Below, piece by piece: positions 52,791 through 61,608 of a stretch of 64,000 bases of DNA. Numbering within the stretch: position 1 is the first letter of the stretch; the number at the start of each line of letters is the position of its first letter. The notes beneath the pieces are model-generated. The model did no database searches. It was not told the origin of the DNA and saw only the letters and a program-made list of their open reading frames with translations. Both the position numbers and the translations under genes were made by a program. Location of the stretch: contig NZ_CP154826.1 in the NCBI RefSeq assembly GCF_039613825.1, forward strand, positions 2,852,001 to 2,916,000, in the 5' to 3' direction. The DNA is from Diaminobutyricibacter sp. McL0608 (GTDB lineage Bacteria > Actinomycetota > Actinomycetes > Actinomycetales > Microbacteriaceae).

Positions 52791-53947
52791 GTGGTTTCTC
52801 CTATCGCGGGACGCGCGGCGGCGTCATGGGATGCTTCGGGCAGGCGGATCGTGAAGGTGGAGCCGCGTCCGGGTTGCGACCAGACGCGGATGTCTCCGCC
52901 GTGGTTCTGTACAGCGTGCTTCACGATCGCGAGGCCGAGGCCGGTTCCGCCGGTGTGACGGGAGCGCGCCTGGTCGACCCGGAAGAAACGCTCGAAGACG
53001 CGGTCGAGGTCTTCTTCGGGGATGCCCTCGCCCTGGTCGGTCACGGCGATCTCGACGACACCGTCGATGGTGCGCACACCGATCCCGACGCGCGAGCCAC
53101 TCGGCGAATACTGGATGGCGTTGGAGATCAGGTTGTGCACGGCGACGACCAGCAGGGTCTCGTCGCCGAAGACCTCCGCCTTCTTGTCTCCTCGCATCGC
53201 GAGTTCGATCCCGCGCGCCTCGGCGGCGACCCGGTTCTGGTCGACGGCGGAACTGATGGCCTGGGTGACGGAGACGACCTCGGCACCGGTGAGCGCATCC
53301 GCCGCCTGCAGTCGCGACAGTTCGATGATGTCCTGCGTGATGCGGGCGAGGCGCTGTGACTCTTCCGAGAGGCGGTGGGCGAATCGCCGCACCTGCTCCG
53401 GGTCGTCGGATGCACTGTCGAGGGCCTCCGCGAGGAGGCCGACCGCGCCGATCGGCGTCTTGAGCTCGTGACTGATGTTCGCGACGAAATCCCGCCGCAC
53501 GTTCTCGAGCCGGAACGACTCCGTCCGGTCTTCGGCCAGCAGGAGGATGTAGCGGGCGCCGAGGCGTGCCACCCGAACACTGAGGTGGATGTTCGCATCA
53601 CCGAACGGCCCACGCGCGAGCTCGCATTCCTCGGTGATCGGCTCACCGGTGCGGCGAACCCGATCGACGAGTTCGACGAGGCGCGGATGCACGAGCGCCT
53701 GGTTCCAGACGAGTCCGATGGACAGCGCCCCGGGCGAGGCCTTGATGACATTGTTCGACGGGTCGAGGACGACGCCCGCCGATTCGAGCGCGTCGATGAC
53801 CTGGTCGACCCCATCGGGCACGGCGGGGCTGGCGACCTCAGCGGCTCGCGCGCCACGGCGTGCAGCCACATGAAGGATCGCCACGAATCCAGCGCCGACC
53901 ACAAGGCCGAGTGCCAGAGACAGCAGCACCAACCAGGTGGAGTCCAT
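52787..53947 (-). CDS. senX3: Sensor histidine kinase SenX3 (phosphate)
   Basis: A 386-aa sensor with a single N-terminal transmembrane segment (WLVLLSLALGLVVGAGFVAI), a PAS-like domain, and a kinase core with RRDFVANISHELKTPIGAVG, the N-box VVAVHNLISNAIQYS and GTGLGLAIVKH. SenX3 proteins lack a large extracellular sensor, as here, and take the phosphate signal from the Pst-PhoU complex. ATG 53947 is used over an in-frame GTG at 53971. It is first in the senX3-regX3 unit; phoU is divergent. Confidence 0.93.
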   Translation of the reverse strand: MDSTWLVLLSLALGLVVGAGFVAILHVAARRGARAAEVASPAVPDGVDQVIDALESAGVVLDPSNNVIKASPGALSIGLVWNQALVHPRLVELVDRVRRTGEPITEECELARGPFGDANIHLSVRVARLGARYILLLAEDRTESFRLENVRRDFVANISHELKTPIGAVGLLAEALDSASDDPEQVRRFAHRLSEESQRLARITQDIIELSRLQAADALTGAEVVSVTQAISSAVDQNRVAAEARGIELAMRGDKKAEVFGDETLLVVAVHNLISNAIQYSPSGSRVGIGVRTIDGVVEIAVTDQGEGIPEEDLDRVFERFFRVDQARSRHTGGTGLGLAIVKHAVQNHGGDIRVWSQPGRGSTFTIRLPEASHDAAARPAIGETT

Positions 53948-54020
53948 AATTGCAAGCGTACTGAACGGCACGGGCGGCGAGGCACGAGAACGGCGTGCGG
54001 GCGGCGGTACTTTAGACAGT

Positions 54021-54054
54021 GTTCAGGCTCACGGCACCGTTCGTTAACCTGTTC
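54021..54054. promoter_or_regulatory. Candidate RegX3/PHO-box region
   Basis: Three GTTC motifs at 54021, 54039 and 54051 lie in the gap between senX3 and phoU. PHO boxes in actinobacteria are GTTCA-type direct repeats about 11 bases apart, and the 18- and 12-base spacings here do not fit well, so this is a weak candidate. Confidence 0.3.
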
Positions 54055-54127
54055 TGGACATCATGAGTCCGGGGCCAAAGGGCTCCGGCATCTGCGCGCG
54101 CTCGCGCCAGGAAGGACCAGGAGACCG

Positions 54128-54784
54128 ATGCGTGAAGTATTCCAGCAGGAGTTGCGTGAAGTTCAGGATCGCCTCGTCGAGATCGCTGAGCTCGTCGTCG
54201 TCTCCATCAAGAATGCGACGCAGGCGTTCAATGATTCCGACGTGACGCTCGCCGAGACGGTGATCGCCGACGATTCGAAGATCGATGAGCTGACCGTGAT
54301 CCTCGACGAGCTCTCGATCCAGATCCTCGCTCGCCAGCAGCCGGTCGCGCGCGACCTCCGTATCGTCGTCAGCGCACTGCGCATCAGCGCGTCACTCGAG
54401 CGGATGGGGGACATGTCCGAGCACATCGCCCAGCTCGCTCGGTACCGCTTCCCTGACAAGGTCGTACCGAAGAGCCTGCGCGGCACGTTCGCAGAGATGG
54501 GCCGGCTCGACGTCGTCATCGCCGAGAAGCTCGCCGAGCTCCTCCGCACCCAGGACCTGGAACTCGCCGACGAGATCCGCAATGAGGACGATCGCATCGA
54601 CGAGCTGCACGTGAGCGTTTTCGACAAGGTTCTCGGCGAGACCTGGAAGGGTCAGGCCGTCGACACGGTGGATGCGACTCTCGCCTCCCGCTATCACGAG
54701 CGATTCGCCGACCACGCCGTGTCGATCGCCAAGAAGGTGCACTACCTGGGCACCGGCGACTGGGCCCCCGAATTGGCCAGCTGA
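54128..54784 (+). CDS. phoU: PhoU phosphate-signalling protein
   Basis: A 218-aa two-bundle helical protein that links the Pst transporter to SenX3-like kinases and represses the response when phosphate is plentiful. MREVFQQELREVQDRLVEIA starts the first PhoU bundle; DLRIVVSALRISASLERMGD in the first and HAVSIAKKVHYLGTG in the second carry metal-binding acidic motifs. ATG 54128 is set inside a long open frame; the upstream sequence is not PhoU. It is divergent from senX3, as in mycobacteria, but pst genes are absent here. Confidence 0.95.
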   Translation: MREVFQQELREVQDRLVEIAELVVVSIKNATQAFNDSDVTLAETVIADDSKIDELTVILDELSIQILARQQPVARDLRIVVSALRISASLERMGDMSEHIAQLARYRFPDKVVPKSLRGTFAEMGRLDVVIAEKLAELLRTQDLELADEIRNEDDRIDELHVSVFDKVLGETWKGQAVDTVDATLASRYHERFADHAVSIAKKVHYLGTGDWAPELAS

Positions 54785-54876
54785 CCCCGCCGGGCTCCGC
54801 GGATCCGCGTTAGGGGTCCACTTGACCCGAGGACGTGGGTATCGACGTCGGACTCGTCCGCCGCGATAATCCGAAT

Positions 54877-55992
54877 ATGACCGACGGACCACGCGTGCTG
54901 CCCTCCGCCGGGTGGTTTCAGGATCCTCATCCGCAACCGCAGTTCCGCTGGTGGGACGGTCACGCCTGGACAGACTACGTGGTGCGCCCTTCGGACGCCC
55001 CTGCCGCCGTCTCCGCTGCCGCCGGGCAGGCGCACGCTGCACCCGGCAGGCCCGGCGACCGGAAATGGCTGGGCAGATGGGGCGGACTCATCATCATCGC
55101 CGGATGCCTCGGGATCTGGTTGTGGATGTTCGGAACCAGCCTCGCCCTGCACGCGATCAACTCTCACGCCTCGGACTCGGGCGAGCATCTGAGCTCGCTT
55201 CCGTCGATGCTGATGATCACCGGAAGCTGCGCGGTGGCCGCCGCCTTCCTCTACACGATGGCATACCGGCTCCAGCCGTTCGATCGCCTTCGGCCCTCAT
55301 TCCTCGTTCTGGCAGCGGTCGTCGGCGGCGGCGCGGCAACACTCGTCGCCGGTCCGGTCAACGGCGTTGTGAGCATCCTGACCGGGTCCGCGAGCGTGCG
55401 AACCAGTTCGGCCGCACTCGCGACCGCCGGACTGGTCGAGGAATTCCTCAAGATCGCGCTAGTGATCGCCCTCGCCTGGCGCCTCCCGGTGAAGAACGCG
55501 CGGACCGGCCTCTTCGTCGGTGGGGCCGTCGGTTTCGGGTTCAGTGCCTTCGAGAACATGGACTACCTGCAGCTCGCGAACGACCTCGGCCAGCCGCACG
55601 GAACGTCGCTGCTCCAGGTGATCGTGACGGTCGTCATCCGGGAGTTCACGGGACCGTTCCTGCACCCGTTGTTCACCGCACTTCTTGCATCCGCTCTCTT
55701 CGCCGCTTCACGGAATGGGCGTTTCCGGGTGACGATCGGGGTCGTCGGCGCCTACCTCGGCGTCGCCGCCGCGCACGGACTCTACGATTCGGCGGGCACC
55801 ATCACGGCGTTGATCACTCCGAATCGCGTCGCCTCGGGTGCGCTCGCGTTTCTCCTCTGCGTGCTCGTGATGCTGGCCACCGGCTTCGTCTGGCTGCATG
55901 TCGCACGGCGGGCGCGAGCATCCGCTTTCGCGAGGGCGGCAGCGGGTGGGACGCAAGTCGGTGATCCCGGAACACTGACCTCAGCGGCATAG
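54877..55992 (+). CDS. DUF2510-PrsW family intramembrane protease-like protein
   Basis: A 371-aa membrane protein. The N-terminal DUF2510 motif is GWFQDPHPQPQFRWWDGHAW, followed by a Pro/Ala linker and about eight helices of the PrsW family. The PrsW catalytic motifs are present: AGLVEEFLKIALV, GFGFSAFENMDYL, FTGPFLHPLFT and AHGLYDSAG. PrsW proteins cleave membrane anti-sigma factors in Bacillus; the target here is unknown. ATG 54877 precedes the DUF2510 domain; the frame is open to 54835. Confidence 0.88.
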   Translation: MTDGPRVLPSAGWFQDPHPQPQFRWWDGHAWTDYVVRPSDAPAAVSAAAGQAHAAPGRPGDRKWLGRWGGLIIIAGCLGIWLWMFGTSLALHAINSHASDSGEHLSSLPSMLMITGSCAVAAAFLYTMAYRLQPFDRLRPSFLVLAAVVGGGAATLVAGPVNGVVSILTGSASVRTSSAALATAGLVEEFLKIALVIALAWRLPVKNARTGLFVGGAVGFGFSAFENMDYLQLANDLGQPHGTSLLQVIVTVVIREFTGPFLHPLFTALLASALFAASRNGRFRVTIGVVGAYLGVAAAHGLYDSAGTITALITPNRVASGALAFLLCVLVMLATGFVWLHVARRARASAFARAAAGGTQVGDPGTLTSAA

Positions 55993-56000
55993 CCGATCGC

Positions 56001-56030
56001 CTAAGCTCCAGCGCGCTAAGCTCCAGCGCG
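56001..56030. repeat. 15-bp perfect tandem duplication
   Basis: CTAAGCTCCAGCGCG occurs twice, directly abutting, in the 38-base convergent gap between the PrsW and gpm stops. It looks like a recent slippage event; I see no function. Confidence 0.9.
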
Positions 56031-56780
56031 TTACTTGCGCCCTTGCGCGGCAACCGCGGCAGCACCGGCCGCCGCCGCCTCGGGGTCGAGGTATTCGCCC
56101 GGAGCGAGCGGTGCGAAGTTCTCGTCGAGCCTGTACACGAGCGGGATGCCGGTCGGGATGTTCAACTCGGCGATGTCTTCGTCGGAAATCCCGTCAAGGT
56201 GCTTGACGAGTGCACGCAGCGAGTTGCCGTGCGCCGTGACGAGGACGGTCTTGCCCGTGGCGACCTCGGCCGTGATGTCCGACTCCCAGTAGGGCAGCAT
56301 GCGATCGATGACGTCTTTGAGGCATTCCGTGCGCGGCAGGTCGTCACCCAGTCCCGCGTACCTGGGGTCGTTCGCCTGTGACCACTCGCTGTCGTCGGAG
56401 AGCACCGGCGGAGGCACGTCGAACGACCGGCGCCACAGCTGGAACTGCTCAGGACCGTACTTCTCGAGGGTCTCGGCCTTGTCGAGGCCCTGGAGGGCAC
56501 CATAGTGGCGTTCGTTGAGCCGCCAGGATCGTTTCACGTCGATCCAGAGCCGGTCTGCGACCTCGAGCGCGTAGTTCGCGGTCTGGATGGCCCGCGTCAG
56601 CACCGAGGTGAACAGGACGTCGGGAAGAAGTCCCGATTCTGCGAGCAGTTCGCCGGCACGCTTGGCCTCGGCGATGCCCTGTTCACTCAGCCGGACGTCG
56701 ACCCAGCCGGTGAAGAGGTTCTTCTGGTTCCACTCGCTCTGACCGTGGCGAAGGAGGATCAAGGTGTATGGCGCAGACAT
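56031..56780 (-). CDS. gpmA: 2,3-bisphosphoglycerate-dependent phosphoglycerate mutase
   Basis: A 249-aa glycolytic enzyme interconverting 3- and 2-phosphoglycerate. [20 protein letters not shown] has the catalytic His, [14 protein letters not shown] and [15 protein letters not shown] (second His) complete the active site. Length is normal. In Mycobacterium gpm1 lies directly beside senX3-regX3 and the same genes occur together here, though rearranged. It is convergent with the PrsW gene. Confidence 0.96.
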   Translation of the reverse strand: MSAPYTLILLRHGQSEWNQKNLFTGWVDVRLSEQGIAEAKRAGELLAESGLLPDVLFTSVLTRAIQTANYALEVADRLWIDVKRSWRLNERHYGALQGLDKAETLEKYGPEQFQLWRRSFDVPPPVLSDDSEWSQANDPRYAGLGDDLPRTECLKDVIDRMLPYWESDITAEVATGKTVLVTAHGNSLRALVKHLDGISDEDIAELNIPTGIPLVYRLDENFAPLAPGEYLDPEAAAAGAAAVAAQGRK

Positions 56781-56875
56781 GCTTCTAATCTACCGGCGCC
56801 GAAGATCGGCGCGAACCGGCCTGCAACGGGCCGACACGCGCCAGGATGCGGCCGCGGATGCGCGACACTGGATGC

Positions 56876-57712
56876 ATGGCGACGCGCGGACCGATCGGAA
56901 CGGTCACCCGCGGCACGACCAACACGAACCGCCTTCGACGCGTCGATCGCTGGATAGCGACCCTTCCCGCCCTGCGTCGGACTCACGACCCGCTCGTCAT
57001 CGATCTCGGCTACGGAGCCAGCGGGGTGACCGCGTTCGAGCTGCAGCAGCGGCTCGCGCACACGCGACAGGATGTGGAGGTGCTGGGTCTCGAAATCGAG
57101 CCGGGTCGGGTGCGCACCGCCCTCGCGCAGTTGGCAGAGGTGCGTGACGGCGCGACTCCCTTCTCGTCGGATGCCCGGGTCGGTTTCGCGCTCGGAGGGT
57201 TCGAAGTGCCTGTTCCCGGCGACCGCCGCCCGGCCGTCATCCGGGCTTTCAACGTGCTCCGCCAGTACGACGAGGCGGAGGTCGTCGGCGCGTGGCACCG
57301 GATGGTGGGCCGGCTTCAGCCCGGCGGCGTGCTCGTGGAGGGCACCTGCGACGAGATCGGCCGCGTCTCCAGCTGGGTCGATGTCGGCGAGAGCGGGCCG
57401 GCTCACCTGACCATCTCGCTGCGGCTCGACGGACTCGCGGCGCCATCCATCGTCGCTGAGCGCCTCCCCAAGGTGCTCATCCATCGCAACATCGCCGGCG
57501 AGCACGTCCACGACCTGCTGGCCGAACTCGACCGGCAGTGGCGTCACGCGTCACCGCTTGCCACCTACGGCCCCACGCAGCGCTGGATCGCGTCCGTCGA
57601 AGCCATGCGGGATGCCGGCTGGCCGGTCCGCGCGGGCCGCACACGCTGGAAGCTGGGCGAGATGACCGTCGACTGGTCGGCGGTCGAACCGCGCGGGTTC
57701 GCCTGGAGTTAG
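56876..57712 (+). CDS. Class I SAM-dependent methyltransferase-like protein
   Basis: A 278-aa protein with a Rossmann-fold methyltransferase core: PLVIDLGYGASGVTAFEL (SAM motif I), then VLGLEIEPGRVRTA. The motif II region has AFNVLRQYDEAEVVGAW and GGVLVEGTCDEIG. The target is unknown. ATG 56876 is chosen within an open frame from 56846. It ends overlapping, in the opposite direction, the last 4 bases of ygfZ. Confidence 0.83.
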   Translation: MATRGPIGTVTRGTTNTNRLRRVDRWIATLPALRRTHDPLVIDLGYGASGVTAFELQQRLAHTRQDVEVLGLEIEPGRVRTALAQLAEVRDGATPFSSDARVGFALGGFEVPVPGDRRPAVIRAFNVLRQYDEAEVVGAWHRMVGRLQPGGVLVEGTCDEIGRVSSWVDVGESGPAHLTISLRLDGLAAPSIVAERLPKVLIHRNIAGEHVHDLLAELDRQWRHASPLATYGPTQRWIASVEAMRDAGWPVRAGRTRWKLGEMTVDWSAVEPRGFAWS

Positions 57713-58848
57713 CGCGGCGGGCGCGTGACGGCGCCGAGCCGTGGCAGGCGCGGAACGTGCGCTTCGGCCCCGGCGCCGGGTGGCACCACGATGACCTGAG
57801 CGGCCGCCAACGTCAGTTCGTCCGCCTCGACCAGCAGCGTCGCATCCGGATCCGTCGACCGTTTGACCACGGCCAACGCGATCGGACCGAGCTCGTGGTG
57901 CAGCGCACTCGAGGTGACCAGACCCACCGCGCGCCGTTCCCCGGCGACCTCGATGGAGACGACGCTTCCGCGCGCGGGCAGCACACCCTCGGATCCGTCG
58001 AGGTGCAGCATCACGAGCCGGCGGGGCGGGTGCCCGAGGTTGTGGACCTTCGCCACGGTCTCCTGGCCGCGATAGCACCCCTTGGTGAGGTGGACGGCGG
58101 TGCGCAGCCAGTCCAGTTCGTGCGGAATGGTCTTCTCGTCCACTTCCGTCGCGAATCGCGGTCGCCAGGCGGCGATCCTCAGTGCCTCGACGGCGAGGAG
58201 CCCGGCGACGCCGAACTCGCCGTTGCCGACCCTCGCCACGACGGACCGCAGTGCCTCCCGCGGGATCAGCGTCTCGCTCCAGGTCCAGCCCGACCCGGGG
58301 TGCTCGCCGACCGCATACTGGTGCCCGCCCGGAGCTACCTCGCGCCACGGGTCGTTCCAGACGAGCGGAATCCCGTTCGGCGCAGCGATGGGCAGCGCCG
58401 GCGTGCCGAGGGAGCCGATCGTCGCGAGTTCGGCTGTGTGGTCCGCGAGCTCGACCCGGAGCATGAAACGCATGCTCTGCAGCCACGCGAGCAGCCCATC
58501 CGCCTCATCGTGTTCGACGAGGAGCCACAGGGTCTCACCGTCCTCGATGAGCCGCACGGCGTATTCGAGGCGCCCCGTCGCGTCGAGGAGCAGGGTCTCC
58601 GAGGACTCCCCCGCGGCCAGCCCGAGCAGGCTCTGGCTGGTGATCGAGTTCAGCCAGCTCAGCCGGTCGGGGCCGGTGATCGAGAGCACCGCCCGATTCG
58701 ACAGGTCGACGATGGCGCGACCGGCCTCGAGCTCGCGCTGTTCGACCACAGGATTGCCATAGTGTGCGGCGACCCCGGCATCGCGACCTGTCGAGTCGAC
58801 TGCGCCGGGAAGTTCCAGAAACGGGGATGCGTTCGTCACCGCTCTCAC
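57709..58848 (-). CDS. ygfZ: YgfZ/GcvT-like folate-binding protein
   Basis: A 379-aa tetrahydrofolate-binding protein that supports iron-sulfur cluster assembly, related to GcvT. The KGCYRGQET motif (functional Cys) is intact, with LDATGRLEYAVRL and LSWLNSITSQ in the N-terminal domains. GTG 58848 overlaps the stop of the nitrobindin-like gene as GTGA, so the two are coupled. The frame is open further upstream; that part is inside the previous gene. Confidence 0.9.
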   Translation of the reverse strand: MRAVTNASPFLELPGAVDSTGRDAGVAAHYGNPVVEQRELEAGRAIVDLSNRAVLSITGPDRLSWLNSITSQSLLGLAAGESSETLLLDATGRLEYAVRLIEDGETLWLLVEHDEADGLLAWLQSMRFMLRVELADHTAELATIGSLGTPALPIAAPNGIPLVWNDPWREVAPGGHQYAVGEHPGSGWTWSETLIPREALRSVVARVGNGEFGVAGLLAVEALRIAAWRPRFATEVDEKTIPHELDWLRTAVHLTKGCYRGQETVAKVHNLGHPPRRLVMLHLDGSEGVLPARGSVVSIEVAGERRAVGLVTSSALHHELGPIALAVVKRSTDPDATLLVEADELTLAAAQVIVVPPGAGAEAHVPRLPRLGAVTRPPR

Positions 58849-59441
58849 TCCGCCTTCGCCAGGCGCCCGGACGCATGCGAGGCGAGCTCTTGCCCGAGAG
58901 CTGCGATGTCCCATGCCCAGAGGAGATGGTTCTCCACCAGCCCGTAGAGCCGGGTGGCAGCCGCGTAATCCTTGGCGGACGCGGTGCGCATCACAGCATC
59001 CGTCGCCAGATCGATGCGCGGACCCTTCACCTGGCCCAGATAGATCTCGCTCACTCCGTCAGGATGGACGATGGCCACCTCGATATCGAACCCTCCCGCC
59101 GAGTTGCGGAGTGCTTCGACGGATTGCGCCGTCGTGAACGGCCTGGTGCCGACCCCTGGCAGCATCGCAGGGCCGGGATCGCCCTCGATGAGCAGCCGGC
59201 CGAGACGCCAGTATCCGGTCTCCGCCACGAGTGGCGTGCGATCGTCGTCGATGAGCCAGGAATAGGAGTTGTAGTTCAGATACGGCAGGCCGTCGTGACT
59301 GAAGCTGATGCGCTGCCCGAACTCCAGCTGCACGTGTTCGTCTCCGGCGGTGTAGTCGAGAACACCGGAACCCTCCCAGACTCCGATGAGCCAGGAGAGC
59401 GGAACGAGTTCGGCCGGAAGGTCGGTGGGGATCTCGATCAT
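58845..59441 (-). CDS. Nitrobindin-like heme-binding beta-barrel protein (FABP-like)
   Basis: A 198-aa lipocalin/FABP-like barrel of the THAP4/nitrobindin type. The N-terminal signature LIGVWEGSG, the FGQRISFSHDG strand and a late RLYGLVENHLLWAWDIAALG are typical of mycobacterial Rv2717c/Rv0813c homologues, which bind heme and can isomerise peroxynitrite. ATG 59441 is set; the upstream open frame is junk. It follows the 36-aa protein by 20 bases and overlaps ygfZ. Confidence 0.85.
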   Translation of the reverse strand: MIEIPTDLPAELVPLSWLIGVWEGSGVLDYTAGDEHVQLEFGQRISFSHDGLPYLNYNSYSWLIDDDRTPLVAETGYWRLGRLLIEGDPGPAMLPGVGTRPFTTAQSVEALRNSAGGFDIEVAIVHPDGVSEIYLGQVKGPRIDLATDAVMRTASAKDYAAATRLYGLVENHLLWAWDIAALGQELASHASGRLAKAE

Positions 59442-59461
59442 CGCTGAAGACCTCGTCGCGT

Positions 59462-59572
59462 CTAGCGCTGACCCCGGAAGAGGTTGTAGACGACCACGAC
59501 GGAGACGCCGGCTATCGCGAGGGTGGCCAGCCCGAGAAGGCCGACGAAAAGGAGTTCGAGGGTCACCAGCAT
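59462..59572 (-). CDS. 36-aa single-helix membrane protein
   Basis: An ORF of 36 codons: MLVTLELLFVGLLG, then LATLAIAGVSVVVVYNLFRG and a short basic end. It is one transmembrane helix, 20 bases before the nitrobindin-like gene and 23 bases after the DUF6121-type gene, all on one strand, so it is probably in the same operon. I do not recognise it; the clean hydrophobic helix and position support a real gene. Confidence 0.6.
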   Translation of the reverse strand: MLVTLELLFVGLLGLATLAIAGVSVVVVYNLFRGQR

Positions 59573-59595
59573 GATTCGAGTCTAACGGTTCCGGC

Positions 59596-59886
59596 TCACC
59601 TGACCGCCGCCACCAGCGCGAGCACGGCGCCGGCGAGTCCGAGGATGACGAACGCCCCGACGACACTCGCGGCCAGCCTGTCGACGAACCCCTCCTTCTG
59701 CTGGGTCGCGAGCTGCGCGATGAGCGCGCCGATCACGCATCCGGCGAGCGCGAGCGCCAGCCAGGACGCATACGCGTGCGGGTCGGAGACGACTCCGATC
59801 ACCACAGCGAAGACGACCGCCGCTCCCCAGATCGTCAGGAGGCTCGTCCAGCGCAGCGCCGGGGGCAGGTTCTCGGACTCGCTCAC
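59596..59886 (-). CDS. Three-helix membrane protein (DUF6121-like)
   Basis: A 96-aa integral membrane protein with three helices ([56 protein letters not shown]) and a [13 protein letters not shown] loop, as in small actinobacterial DUF6121-type proteins; the family is assigned by eye. GTG 59886 has AGGAG immediately upstream, closer than ideal. It is divergent from the GlnR-like gene. Confidence 0.72.
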   Translation of the reverse strand: MSESENLPPALRWTSLLTIWGAAVVFAVVIGVVSDPHAYASWLALALAGCVIGALIAQLATQQKEGFVDRLAASVVGAFVILGLAGAVLALVAAVR

Positions 59887-59969
59887 GCTCCTATTCTGCC
59901 CCCGGACCGGGCGAAGCGGGCGCACACGACTCCGCTAGGATTGCCGCACAGCACGTACAGGAGGTCTGG

Positions 59970-60662
59970 GTGGCGCAGTTGTTGATCCTCACCTCTGCGC
60001 CCGACGCGGAGGTGCTGCCGTCGCTTGCGCTCCTCAGCCATCGCACGCGGCAGATTCCCGCCGAGCCCGCCGCGCTTGTGAACGCTCCCAGTTGCGACCT
60101 GATCTTCGTCGACGCGCGTCGCGACCTGGCGAGTGCGAAATCCCTGTGCAAGATCTTGACGACGACCGGCATCAACGTGCCGCTCCTGCTCGTCCTGACT
60201 GAAGGCGGTCTCACCGCGGTGAGCGCCGACTGGGGCGTCAACGACGTCGTGCTCGAGAGCGCGGGACCGGCAGAAGTGGATGCGCGCGTCCGCCTCGCCA
60301 TCGGCCGCCAGACGCAGGAGCACTCGCAGACCAAGATCCAGGCCTCCGGCGTCACCATCGACGAAGCGAGCTACTCGGCGAAGGCGCACGGGCGGCAACT
60401 GGACCTGACGTTCAAGGAATTCGAACTGCTCCGCTTCTTCGCAACGCATCCCTCCCGGGTCTTCACACGGGAGCAGCTGCTCAGCGAAGTCTGGGGTTAC
60501 GACTACTTCGGCGGGACTCGCACCGTCGACGTGCACGTCCGGCGGTTGCGCGCCAAACTCGGCGACCTCGAATCGCTGATCGGCACCGTGCGGAACGTGG
60601 GGTACCGGTTCAACGTGTACGAAGAGGACAATGAGCGACTCCCTACGCCTCTCCGTCCCTGA
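59970..60662 (+). CDS. GlnR-like OmpR-family regulator (atypical receiver)
   Basis: A 230-aa regulator. The N-terminal receiver has Asp in [10 protein letters not shown] but lacks the usual acidic pair near the start and the conserved Lys ([14 protein letters not shown]), so it is probably not phosphorylated normally. The winged helix is [18 protein letters not shown] through [11 protein letters not shown]. Mycobacterial GlnR (Rv0818) is of this type and also directly precedes mshD, as here. It probably controls nitrogen assimilation genes; that is inferred. AGGAGG precedes the GTG, and the gene overlaps mshD by 32 bases. Confidence 0.85.
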   Translation: MAQLLILTSAPDAEVLPSLALLSHRTRQIPAEPAALVNAPSCDLIFVDARRDLASAKSLCKILTTTGINVPLLLVLTEGGLTAVSADWGVNDVVLESAGPAEVDARVRLAIGRQTQEHSQTKIQASGVTIDEASYSAKAHGRQLDLTFKEFELLRFFATHPSRVFTREQLLSEVWGYDYFGGTRTVDVHVRRLRAKLGDLESLIGTVRNVGYRFNVYEEDNERLPTPLRP

Positions 60663-61563
60663 CCTGGCCGACCCCAACGAGTCCACCGGGTTCTTCCGGG
60701 TTGCGGATGCTGCCATCGATGTCGACGGCTACGACCCGTTCAACGAACAGGCCCGTCTCGACGTCCAGTCCGGCCGCCGCACCCCCATCGTGGCGACTGT
60801 CTGGTCGGAGGCCGAGCACACCCGGCCGATCGGCGCGGCCATCGTGGGCCGTGGCGAACTCGACCTCGTGATCGATCCGCTGTTCCGTGGCAAAGGCTAC
60901 GGCTCCGTCGCGCTCCGCGGGCTTCTCGCGACAGCCCGCGGCAATCTCACTGCGTGGTCCCACGGCGACCATCCCGCGGCGCGCGTTCTGGCCGATCATC
61001 ACGGGTTCCTGCCCGTGCGCCGGCTGCTCCAGCTGCGATCCGGGGTGCTGAAATCCGTGGCCGACGGTGCGGGCGCATCCGGCACACGGCCGCATGACGG
61101 CGTGACGATCGGGCCGTTCCGCCACGGCGACGAAGCCGAGTGGGTCGAGCTGAACGCCCGGATCTTCGAATCTTATCCGGAGCAGGGAAGGCTGACCGTC
61201 GACGATCTGCGGGCCCGGCAGGCCGAGCCCTGGTATGAGGCGGGGGACTTCCTCGTCGCCAGGGACGCTCACGGACGCATCGTCGGCTACGACTGGGTCA
61301 AGGCCGAACCGGATGCGGCCGATGGCGAGATCTACGTGCTCGGTGTGGATCCGGTGCACGCCGGCAAGGGGACCGGGAAGGCCCTGCTCCTGGCGGGACT
61401 CGAACGACTCGCCCAGCGTGGACGTACCACCGCCACCGTCTCGGTCGAGGGCGACGACCCGTCGGCGGTGCGTCTTTACCATCAGCTCGGGTTCACCGAA
61501 CACACCGTAGACGTCCAGTACCGGCGCCGGATCGACGCAGACGGAGCGTTTTCCACACATTAA
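60631..61563 (+). CDS. mshD: Mycothiol synthase (acetyltransferase MshD)
   Basis: A 310-aa tandem-GNAT acetyltransferase that adds acetyl to the amine of Cys-GlcN-Ins, the last step of mycothiol synthesis. The N-terminal GNAT ([18 protein letters not shown]) and C-terminal GNAT ([18 protein letters not shown]) both have acetyl-CoA-binding loops. The C-terminal [18 protein letters not shown] segment is typical. Its start lies inside the GlnR-like gene (32-base overlap). Mycothiol is the major low-molecular-weight thiol of actinobacteria. Confidence 0.94.
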   Translation: MSDSLRLSVPDLADPNESTGFFRVADAAIDVDGYDPFNEQARLDVQSGRRTPIVATVWSEAEHTRPIGAAIVGRGELDLVIDPLFRGKGYGSVALRGLLATARGNLTAWSHGDHPAARVLADHHGFLPVRRLLQLRSGVLKSVADGAGASGTRPHDGVTIGPFRHGDEAEWVELNARIFESYPEQGRLTVDDLRARQAEPWYEAGDFLVARDAHGRIVGYDWVKAEPDAADGEIYVLGVDPVHAGKGTGKALLLAGLERLAQRGRTTATVSVEGDDPSAVRLYHQLGFTEHTVDVQYRRRIDADGAFSTH

Positions 61564-61608
61564 CCTCGCGCGGCACCACGGGTTGCGCTCCGGTGCAATG
61601 ATGTTGGA

